From: Vigna angularis | Lineage: Eukaryota > Streptophyta > Magnoliopsida > Fabales > Fabaceae | Assembly (NCBI RefSeq): GCF_016808095.1 | Contig: NC_068973.1 | Span: 21,702,501-21,766,500, forward strand | Length of the DNA stretch: 64,000 nt | Direction: 5' to 3' | Shown here: piece after piece, positions 55,395 through 64,000 of the stretch | How the letters are laid out: each line of letters opens with the position of its first letter | Position numbering within the stretch: the first letter of the stretch is position 1 | Position numbers and translations under genes: made by a program | The notes under the pieces: model-generated | Told to the model about the DNA's origin: nothing | What the model saw: the letters and a program-made list of their open reading frames with translations, nothing else | Database searches by the model: none

Positions 55395-56483
55395 TGTCAG
55401 AGCGGCTGCAGCGGAATGGTTAGCGTGGAATAACAAACCAAGCGGGGGGGTGAATTGGTTCTTACTAAAAACGTGTGCCTTAAAAATTTCTACTCAATTA
55501 AACTTACTTAGCAGATAATAAAGACAATAAAATAGAGTAAGGTTGAGAGAAATTTGCACAGATGATTTTATCCTGGTTCGGATCTTACCAATCCTACGTC
55601 CAGTCGCTTATCTCAAAACAAGATAAACACTTCACTAATCACAAAACTATTACAAACTACAATCACACAGATACAATTTGTAAAAGTTTAGAAAACACCT
55701 CTCTTGAAGCCACAAGAGATGAAACAACACCTCCTTTGAATCTTCACAAAGGATGAAACACTTCCTCCGAATACTTCACGAAGGATGACTTCCTCTTCTG
55801 AACACTTCCTTAGACAGACCAAGGATGAACCAGCTATTCCTCTATCACCGTAGCAGTATTTCACCAACTCTACAGACAGAGTTTCCTTAGCTGAGCAAGA
55901 GCACACAATTCTCAAGAGTTTCTGAATATTTGAGCACAAGGGAAGAGTAGTAGGTTATCCCCTTGAGAGGAAATGAGAGTCTATTTATAGACTCATCCAA
56001 AGGCTCCTCCATTTTTCGTTTTCAACCTTTCTGACAGTGTTAATCGATTAGCTACAGTGGTTAATCGATTAACAACCCAACGTATACTTCAACGGCTAGT
56101 TTTTCAAACGTTCACTATGTTAATCGATTAACAGCCCTTGTTAATCGATTAACGCTAATCGATTAACACCCTCTGTTAATCGATTAGCACTGCACTGCTG
56201 GGCTTCTCCATGGCTCTCTGGAAAAATCGATTAACACCCTCTGTTAATCGATTAACGCTAATCGATTAACACCTCTTGTTAATCGATTAGCACTGCACAG
56301 TTTTTGCTTCTGGTTTATTTTTTACATCACTTTTGAATGCTTACATGAAACTACTAATTTTCCTATGTTCATACAATTATTACAAAAGATTACAAGTCTT
56401 CAAAGATCATTCTTCATGATTCATGGTTGTTCTAGACTTGATTTGGACATCATCAAAACTTCATCTTCATCATTTTGCTAACA
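55395..56483 (-). repeat. 3' LTR of the copia element
   Basis: In sense it starts TGTTAGCAAAATGATG and ends CCGCTCTGACA; 1089 bp. The polypurine-like AAAAATGGGGAGA adjoins its start (plus 56484-56496). A small ORF inside (55688-55939) is repeated in the other LTR and is not credible. Confidence 0.88.
55981..56290 (-). promoter_or_regulatory. Copia LTR promoter: GTTAATCGATTAAC palindrome array plus TATA
   Basis: Ten or so copies of TTAATCGATTA, several as the perfect 14-bp palindrome GTTAATCGATTAAC, lie at 56039-56290. CTATTTATAG at 55981-55990 (CTATAAATAG in sense) is the TATA box, downstream of the array in sense. The second LTR has the same order with fewer repeats (63778 onward). Confidence 0.75.
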
Positions 56484-56817
56484 ATCTCCCCATTTTTGAT
56501 GATGATCAAAACTTTCTTGATTTAAAGCTTTTGGTAATAATCTGTATTTGAAACACAACTTAAGGAAGAAACAATTGTTAGTGTACTTAGAAATAAGTTT
56601 AAGGCTTTAAATATTTCTCCCCCTTTTTGATCATTATTAAAAAGTGATGAATAATTTCTCCCCCTAAATGTATTAGAAATTATACTTCCCCTCAATAAAA
56701 TCATATATGCAAAGAAATAATAAGAAAAACAACATACTTTTTATTGAATTCAAATAGGCAAGCATACAAGGAAATATAAAGTTCACATACTAAGAAAAAC
56801 ATAAAAACATAAATTGC
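56484..56817 (-). other. Spacer between accessory ORF and 3' LTR (copia element)
   Basis: Contains the polypurine tract by the LTR and further purine-rich runs in sense (reverse of TTCTCCCCCTTTTTGA at 56615 and TTTCTCCCCC at 56656). No ORF is supported. Confidence 0.65.
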
Positions 56818-57954
56818 CTAAGACTCATCATTACTATCGGGAACATAGAGTTTTGCAAGTTTGTCATCAATCTCCTTAAGATGATTATTAATTTCATCAT
56901 AGCGAAGAGTGTGATAAGCCATCATATCATCCATCCTTCTTTGTTGCATAGAGGCCATTTCTTCAATTTGTCTAGATATACTTTCGAGACTATATTCTTG
57001 TGGAGGATGGGATGGGCCAGCAACATTTGTTGGATGAGGCATAGGAATATCTTCATCTTCTTCAGCTGATGCGTCCTCTTCTTGTGCAATATCATCTTCA
57101 GCACGGACAAACATATTTCCTTGTCGTATAAACCCCATTTGATGCAATGCTGATTCCTCAATTTCATGATTTCTTAAGACGGTGAGATATTTCTCTCCCG
57201 TAACATCAACTCCTTTATAAACACAGATTAAGGAAATAAGGAGGGGATATGGAAGATGACTTCTATCATACCTCTTTGCCCGGACAATAGTGTCGGAGAT
57301 GAGATCTGCCCAATTGATTTTGATATTTTGAGTAATGGCAGACATGATCATGAGATCAATTTCAAAGCATTGTGCTAAATTTGAGCCTCTTGGACAAAGC
57401 AACCATACAATAAGATAATGAAGAACCCTTTCCTCCATTCTAAGATTTCCTACTAGAAGATATCTCCTATTTGGTAGAGGTTGTTGAGGGTTGCGCATGA
57501 AAGAGCGATATGCCAAAATTTTGTTAAAATCACCAAAGTCATTTGGCACATGCATGGTATTTTCTAAGATGGGAAGATGAGCAACATTTGTCCAAATGTC
57601 ATTATCCAGAATGATATCTATCCCTTTTACACGAGTGTAAACAATACCATTTTGGGATTTTAGATTGTAGTAGAATACTCTTACCAAATCTGGATAGTAA
57701 CTCCCTTGAAGTTGCAGTAGATGCTGGACACCTTGCTCAATCAATTGCTGAGAAAATTGAAATTGATGTGTGGTAAACCAATTGAGATCTACAAATTTTT
57801 TACGAAGAATCTTGCGTTCTTTCCACATTTGTAGATATTCTTCATGCTTTCCATCATCGGAAATCCACCCTTGAATATTTGGACCACGTGCAATAGGTGT
57901 GCTTTCCGATCCATAGCTTCTTCTTCTTCTTCTTCTTCTTGATGGTTCAGCCAT
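56818..57954 (-). CDS. Accessory ORF of the copia element (plant transposon-associated protein family)
   Basis: An intact 378-codon ORF from ATG 57954 to 56818. The N-terminus is basic (MAEPSRRRRRRRSYGS). The middle contains YYPDLVRVFYYNL, RVKGIDIILDNDIW, KINWADLISDTI and LPYPLLISLICVYKGVDVT, which follow the pattern of the accessory ORFs in A, B and D. The C-terminal third is acidic (QEEDASAEEDEDIPMP), then a likely coiled coil (ESISRQIEEMASMQQRRMDD to LKEIDDKLAKLY). No signal peptide or membrane helix is seen, although SIRE elements are known for an envelope-like ORF in this place. It has no stop or frameshift, unlike pol beside it. Function is unknown. Confidence 0.85.
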   Translation of the reverse strand: MAEPSRRRRRRRSYGSESTPIARGPNIQGWISDDGKHEEYLQMWKERKILRKKFVDLNWFTTHQFQFSQQLIEQGVQHLLQLQGSYYPDLVRVFYYNLKSQNGIVYTRVKGIDIILDNDIWTNVAHLPILENTMHVPNDFGDFNKILAYRSFMRNPQQPLPNRRYLLVGNLRMEERVLHYLIVWLLCPRGSNLAQCFEIDLMIMSAITQNIKINWADLISDTIVRAKRYDRSHLPYPLLISLICVYKGVDVTGEKYLTVLRNHEIEESALHQMGFIRQGNMFVRAEDDIAQEEDASAEEDEDIPMPHPTNVAGPSHPPQEYSLESISRQIEEMASMQQRRMDDMMAYHTLRYDEINNHLKEIDDKLAKLYVPDSNDES

Positions 57955-58256
57955 GAGAGCAAGAGATTTGAATTTTGAGAGAAGAAATGAAGTGAATTTG
58001 AGTTGTAGAGGGATGGGTAAAGTGAGTGGGTAAAAATGAGGGATGGTATGGGTTTAAATAGGCTGAAAATGACCCCCCTAACGTACAAATTTAAAAAATG
58101 ACCGTTTATAGCCGTTACAACGGCTATTTTTGGGTAGAATTTACTGCCTGGTACGTATGCTATTAATCGATTAACGTTAATCGATTAACACCCTCTGTTA
58201 ATCGATTAACTGACGCTGATTTCCGAAAATCAGCAATTTGTTCTTATTTTCAATTT
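57955..58256 (-). promoter_or_regulatory. Internal promoter-like block of the copia accessory ORF
   Basis: In sense: three GTTAATCGATTAAC-type palindromes (58160-58210), an inverted repeat TAGCCGTTGTAACGGCTA (about 58108-58125), CCTATTTAAACCC (about 58052-58064, TATA-like), a CT-rich leader, then ATG at 57954. The palindromic word is that of the element's own LTR. Confidence 0.62.
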
Positions 58257-61200
58257 TTAACATGTTTTCAATATCCCTAAATCTCTTCTAAGCTCATAGA
58301 ATCTATCTTTAGGCAATGCTTTGGTGAAAATATCAGCTAATTGATGTTGGGTATCAATATATTCTATTTCACAATCTCCTTTTTGCACATGATCTCTAAG
58401 AAAGTGATGCCTAATCTCAATGTGCTTGGTTCTAGAGGGCATTATGGGATTCTTTGTAAGGTTTATTGCACTTGTATTATCACACTTAAGTGGTATATGA
58501 TCTAAATGAATGTCATAATCTTCTAATTGTTGTTTCATCCATAAAATTTGCGCACAGCAATTTCCCGCAGCAATATATTCAGCCTCAGTGGTAGATAAAG
58601 CTACACAGGCTTGTTTCTTAGAATGCCAAGAAACTAAGGAACTACCTAGAAGATGACATGTTCCACTAGTGCTTTTTCTATCTATCTTACAACCTCCATA
58701 ATCTGCATCGGAAAATCCTACAAGACTAGGTTCCGTTCCAGATGGATACCATAAACCAAAGGATGCAGTTCCATTAAGATATTTCAATATTCTTTTAACT
58801 GTTGTAAGGTGAGATTCTCTAGGACTAGATTGATACCTAGCACACACACAAACACTCTGCATAATATCTGGTCTACTAGCAGTGAGATATAGCAAAGAAC
58901 CTATCATACATCTATATTTAGTTTGATTTACCTCTTTACCTGACTCATCTTTGTCAAGATAGCAAGAGGTTCCCATAGGTGTAGATGCTTCCTTTGCTTT
59001 GTCCATTTCAAACTTCTTAAGAATTTCTCTACAATACTTAGTTTGAGAAATGAACGTACCTTCTTTCATTTGCTTAATTTGAAGACCGAGGAAGAATGTT
59101 AATTCTCCCATCATAGACATTTCAAATTCACCCTGCATAGTCTTAGCAAATTCTTCACAAAGAGATTTATTAGTTGATCCAAAAATAATATCATCAACAT
59201 ATACTTGAATAATCAAAATATGTTTTCCGACTCTTTTAATAAACAAAGTGGAATCAACTTTTCCTCTATTAAAATCATTTTCTAAAAGAAAATTGCTAAG
59301 TCTTTCATACCAAGATCTAGGTGCTTGTTTTAAACCATAAAGTGCTTTCTTTAACTTATAGATGTGATTTGGAAATTTAAAATCTTCAAAACCGGGTGGT
59401 TGTTCAACATACACATCTTCTTTTATAAAACCATTTAGAAATGCACTTTTAACATCCATTTGAAATAATTTAAATTTCATTATAGATGCATAAGCAAGAA
59501 ATAGGCGTATTGCCTCTAACCTGGCAACTGGAGCATATGTCTCATCATAATCTATACCTTCTTCTTGACTATATCCTTGAGCCACAAGCCTAGCTTTATT
59601 CTTGGTGATGTTTCCATCTTCATCCAGTTTGTTTCTGAATACCCATTTTGTTCCAATTACTTGATGAGTATCTTCTCTAGGAATCAATTCCCAAACTTGA
59701 TTTCTTTCAAATTGGTTGAGTTCTTATTGCATTGCTATACACCATTGTTCATCTTGAAGAGCTTCCTTAATGTTCTTAGGTTCTATCTGCGACATGAAAG
59801 CTACATTCATACAAAAATTAACTAAATTTCTTCTAGTGTTTACCCCTTTTGATATGTCGCCAATGATGTTGTCCAATGATAATCCTCTAGGTTGTTGCCA
59901 TATTTTGTTTAGATCTTCATCATCTTGAGGATTATTCATTTTCTCTTCATTGGTTGTCTTTTGCAAGTCTTCATTTTCACCTGCATCTGATTCATCTGAC
60001 TCAAGAGGTTTTACCTCAAGGTCCACAATTTCATCAAAGACAACATGCACAGATTCTTCTATTTCAAGTGTTTTCCGATTAAAAACTCTATAAGCTTTGC
60101 TAGTTAGAGAATATCCTAGAAAAATAGCTTCATCGGATTTGGAATCAAATTTTCCTAAATTTTGTTTTCCATTATTTAAGACAAAACATTTGCATCCAAA
60201 AATTCTTAAATGTGAAACATTTGGTTTTCTACCTTTAAAAAGTTCATAAGGAGTACATTTCAAAATTGGCCTAATAAGCATTCTGTTCAATACATAACAT
60301 GCAGTACTCACAGCATCAGCCCAAAATTGTTTAGGAACACTATATTCATTTAACATAGTTCTAACAAGTTCCTCTAAGGATCTATTCTTTCTTTCTACAA
60401 CTCCATTTTGTTGAGGAGTTCTAGGTGCAGAAAAATTATGAGAAATGCCATATTCTTCACAAAAAGTTTCAAAAGATTCATTTTGAAATTCACCTCCATG
60501 GTCACTTCTAATAGCCTTTATTTTCAAATCTTTTTCATTTTGAACTAAATTTGCAAACTTTTTAAATTCTTTGAAAGCTTCACTTTTAAGAGTAAGAAAG
60601 AAAGTCCAAGTATATCTTGAATAATCATCTACAATAACTAAGGCATAATAATTTCCTCCAAAACTTTTTATCCTAGAGGGACCAAATAAATCCATGTGCA
60701 AAAGTTCTAAGGGTTTTAAACTAGAAACAACATTTTTCGAATGAAAAGATGATTTCACTTGTTTTCCCTTTTGACATGCATCACACAATTTATTTTTCAC
60801 ATATTTTAGTTTTGGTAAACCAATTACTAGGTCTTTAGAAATGAGTTTATTCAATTGTTGCATATGAATATGTGCAGCTCTTTTATGCCATAACCATGGA
60901 TTTTCTTCTTTTACTACTAAACATGAAATATTCCTATTTGATGCATTTTCTAAGTCAATCAAATAAATATTGTTATGCCTAATTCCTTTCAAAGCAATTT
61001 CAGAAGAATCATTTTTATAAATAGTGCAAGAATTTTGTTCGAAAGTTACCTTGAATCCTTTATCGCATAATTGACTAATGCTAATTAAGTTATGCTTTAA
61101 TCCTTCCACATATAGCACGTCTTTGATCATCAAGGTATCTTCACTTCCAATATCTCCAATTCCAAGGATTTTTCCTTTGTTGTTATCACCATAGGTGACA

Positions 61201-61391
61201 AAGCCCCGTTCCTTTTTCCAGAAGCTTGTAAATTTCTTTTTATCTCCGGTCATGTGTTTTGAACATCCACTGTCAAGACACCACATATACTTCCTTGGTT
61301 TTGATAATTCCTACAACATAAAAAGAACAAGCTATTTAGGTACCCAACTACTTTGTATGGGTCCTTTGGGTTAGATTTAAAAAGATTAAAA
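58257..61391 (-). pseudogene. Protease, integrase and RT-RNase H of the copia element
   Basis: Reading leftwards: protease [13 protein letters not shown] (about 61275), GAG-pre-integrase with WHKRAAH and CDACQKGK, integrase core with Asp (HMDLFGPS), Asp (RSDHGGEF) and Glu (NGVVERKNR) all present, then RT with YVDDIIFGS and RNase H with SDADYGG and [10 protein letters not shown]; stop at 58257. Breaks: TAA at 59724-59726 (Glu usual) and several stops in 61287-61391 between gag and protease. Enzyme motifs look intact, so the decay is recent or confined to stops. Confidence 0.9.
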
Positions 61392-63099
61392 TCATTTTAC
61401 AACCCAAGCATATCTACCACTTCGAACACCATAATGCTTAATTTTATATTTATTAGATGTATGACCCTTTTTCATACAATAAAAGCATGATGCAACATTT
61501 GTGTTCCTATAAGTTGTTCCTTTTTCTACCCAAGTTCTACGGGTTCTATGATTATGTTTATTTTTAGGAACATACTTATTTTTAACAACCTTATTTTCAT
61601 TATTTTTACTACATTCTCCAGTGGTTGTATTTTCAGAAAAATATTTAAATTTTATACAAGATTCACATTCATTATTAGCAATATATTTTTCTTTTTCATA
61701 ATATAAAACTTTACTTTTTAGATTTCTAATTTCTTCCGCTTGATATAAAAATTTATTTTTCAAACTTCTGTTTTCTTCAGATAAATTTGTAAATTCAGTT
61801 TTCAAATTATCATTAATTTTAGAGAAATTTTCAGAAGTAATTTTCAAATTTTTATTTTCTTCAAGAACATTTTCAAAATTTAATTTTAACTCTTTGAAAT
61901 CCTTTTTCAATTTCTTATGAGCTATATCTAATTTTTCGGATTCTACTAATAAAGCAGCATAAGTATCATGCAATTCAGTTTCACTATCATATTGACTAGA
62001 ATTATCTGAATCGTTAGATGTACTTACTTGGCTTCCAGAGTCATCGTCATCCGCCATTAGACATATGTTTGCTTCTTCATTAGAACTTAGAACTGCTCGA
62101 GTCAGAAATTGATTCGTTGTCATCGTCCCATGCGATGTATGCTTTCTTTTTCTTGAAGAACTTCTTTTCTTTCTTTTCTTCACCCTTCTTTTGATTTGGG
62201 CAGTCTGCTTTTAAATTTCCCTTTTCTCCGCAACCATAGCATCTATAGTTTGAGGAAGATCCTTGATTTTCTCTCTTTTCGTTTCTGAATCTCCCTTTGC
62301 CTTTTGATTTTATGAACCTATTGAACCTCTTGATGAGTAAACTCAAATTTTCATCTTCTTCTGAGTCTTCATCTTCCATTTTGCTTTTGCTCTTTTCTAC
62401 CTCATATTTGAAGGCTAGAGTCTTTTTCTTAGTTTTTGCTTCTTCTTCATCTAGTCTTCCGAGGTCAAGTTCATGCTCTCTCAACTTTCCAAATAATGCA
62501 GCCATTGTCATTGTGTTGAGATTTTGTGACTCAGAAATTGCAGTCACTTTTGGTTGCCAAGACCTGTCTAAAGATTTCAAAATTTTTATATTAAGCTCAT
62601 CAGTATCAAAAGACTTACCTAATCCAATAAGATGATTTACTATGTTGGTGAAGCGTTTCTGAACATCTACTATTGTTTCTCCTTACTTCATCCTGAACAT
62701 TTCATATTCCTGGATTAAAGTATTCTTTCTAGCTCTCTTAACATCATCTGTTCCTTCATGGGTTACTCTAAGTACTTCCCACATTTCTTGTGCAGTTTTA
62801 CAAATAGAAATCCTGTAAAACTCGTCAACAGTTAAAGCAGATGAAATAATATTACGAGCTTTTACATCATTACCAAATTTTTTCTTATCTTCAGCAGTCC
62901 ATTGGTCACGGGGCTTTGGTTCCTGCATATTGTTAATTGGAACAAAAGGACCAGATACAACAGCATCCCAAATATCTATATCAATAGATTCCATAAATAT
63001 TTGCATTCTTACCTTCCAGAATGCATAGTTCTCACCAGTGAATAGTGGTGGTCTATTGATAGAAGCACCCTCTGCAAAGGTTTGATGCGATCCCGCCAT
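61392..63099 (-). pseudogene. Gag of the copia element (disabled)
   Basis: ATG at 63099 (MAGSHQTFAEGASINRPPLF). TAA at 62683-62685 interrupts the gag domain; a 7-bp tandem duplication (TTAGAAC twice, about 62082-62095) shifts the frame after the zinc-knuckle region. The first knuckle reads CYGCGEKGNLKADC, with Asn for His; a second at about 61470 reads CFYCMKKGHTSNKYK, with Tyr for the last Cys. The coiled-coil-rich C-terminal region (62183-61392) is otherwise open. Confidence 0.85.
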
Positions 63100-63119
63100 T
63101 TGAATGACTATCAAAGCAA

Positions 63120-63131
63120 GCTCTGATACCA
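63120..63131 (-). promoter_or_regulatory. Primer binding site, initiator-Met tRNA (copia element)
   Basis: The plus strand GCTCTGATACCA is the 3' end of plant initiator-Met tRNA; sense TGGTATCAGAGC. It lies two bases from the LTR start at 63134, as usual in copia elements. Confidence 0.9.
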
Positions 63132-63133
63132 AT

Positions 63134-64000
63134 TGTCAGAGCGGCTGCAGCGGAATGGTTAGCGTGGAATAACAAACCAAGAGGGGGGTGAATTGGTTCT
63201 TACTAAAAACGTGTGCCTTAAAAATTTCTACTCAATTAAACTTACTTAGCAGATAATAAAGACAATAAAATAGAGTAAGGTTGAGAGAAATTTGCACAGA
63301 TGATTTTATCCTGGTTCGGATCTTACCAATCCTACGTCCAGTCGCTTATCTCAAAACAAGATAAACACTTCACTAATCACAAAACTATTACAAACTACAA
63401 TCACACAGATACAATTTGTAAAAGTTTAGAAAACACCTCTCTTAAAGCCACAAGAGATGAAACAACACCTCCTTTGAATCTTCACAAAGGATGAAACACT
63501 TCCTCCAAATACTTCACGAAGGATGACTTCCTCTTCTGAACACTTCCTTAGACAGACCAAGGATGAACCAGCTATTCCTCTATCACCGTAGCAGTATTTC
63601 ACCAACTCTACAGACAGAGTTTCCTTAGCTGAGCAAGAGCACACAATTCTCAAGAGTTTCTGAATATTTGAGCACAAGGGAAGAGTAGTTGGTTATCCCC
63701 TTGAGAGGAAATGAGAGTCTATTTATAGACTCATCCAAAGGCTCCTCCATTTTTCGTTTTCAACCTTTCTGACAGTGTTAATCGATTAGCTACAGTGGTT
63801 AATCGATTAACAACCCAACGGATACTTCAACGGCTCTAAAAACGGCTAGTTTTTCAAACGCTAATCGATTAACACCCTCTGTTAATCGATTAGCACTGCA
63901 CTGCTGGGCTTCTCCATGGCTCTCTGGAAAAATCGATTAACACCCTCTGTTAATCGATTAACGCTAATCGATTAACACCTCTTGTTAATCGATTAGCACT
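63134..64000 (-). repeat. 5' LTR of the copia element (truncated by the window end)
   Basis: Matches 55395-56280 nearly base for base, with an inserted CTCTAAAAACGG and fewer palindrome copies. The TATA box is at 63719-63728. It continues past 64000. Confidence 0.9.

Larger units (their letters stand above)
55395..64000 (-). mobile_element. Ty1/copia element, SIRE/Maximus-like, with accessory ORF
   Basis: LTRs at 55395-56483 and 63134 to beyond the window; initiator-Met tRNA primer site; gag, protease, integrase, RT-RNase H on the minus strand in copia order; accessory ORF between pol and the 3' LTR. The LTRs differ at only about five bases over the first 700 bp plus indels in the palindrome array, so insertion was recent. 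Coding regions nevertheless hold several stops and a frameshift. Confidence 0.9.

Noticed and set aside
55688..55939. 83-codon ORF present in both copia LTRs (also 63426-63677)
   Set aside because: Its repetition only reflects LTR duplication; it lies across the transcribed LTR leader with no family resemblance.

Overview
The window is plant nuclear DNA, probably from a legume (Phaseoleae such as Vigna or Phaseolus; inferred from the style of the LTR elements, not proven). One host gene is present: a seven-exon CDK-like protein kinase at 9201-13709. It sits in about 6.5 kb of non-LTR sequence (7841-14334). Nearly everything else is nested LTR retrotransposons, most of them broken.

Layout. 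1-3909: end of an autonomous Ty3/gypsy element (element 1; integrase, 3' UTR, 3' LTR). 3926-5182: LTR of a second family. 5183-7840: 3' UTR and LTR of a third family. 7841-14334: kinase gene and flanks. 14335-15048: truncated minus-strand LTR/UTR remnant. 15049-21335 (element A, plus) and 21355-27142 (element C, minus) are related non-autonomous elements joined tail to tail. 27143-28690: fragment of a spliced transposon-type gene. 28700-35248: element B (plus), followed by a minus-strand LTR (35249-36568) and a UTR fragment. From 37362 rightwards: a minus-strand chromovirus-like gypsy element, broken by element D (38663-47582, minus, intact LTRs, 5-bp target duplication in the integrase gene), by a solo LTR (51656-52864, perfect 5-bp duplication) and by a Ty1/copia SIRE-type element (55395 past the window end).

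The most interesting material is the non-autonomous family A/B/C/D. Its members have a tRNA-Asp primer site, gag and protease, but no reverse transcriptase or RNase H and no integrase core. The gag-protease reading frame ends in a segment that looks like the C-terminal tail of integrase. Downstream lie two copies of a conserved motif (GACGTTAAA, then a CTGGG-AGGCAA-CCCAG hairpin) flanking an array of small hairpins. The hairpins share an 8-nt loop (UACUGAWG), their stems differ with compensating changes, and most non-Watson-Crick pairs are G:U only in the sense RNA. Next comes an apparent internal promoter, a 410-428-nt intron and an accessory ORF of about 400 codons. A protein of the same apparent family is encoded at the equivalent place in the copia element.

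In both superfamilies the palindromic word that crowds the LTR promoter is also found upstream of the accessory ORF: ACCGCTSAGCGGT in the gypsy family, GTTAATCGATTAAC in the copia element. Four LTR families here carry their own palindrome array just upstream of a TATA box; the solo LTR carries a GTCAACC (W-box-like) array instead. All coordinates come from reading by eye; no database search or folding program was run.
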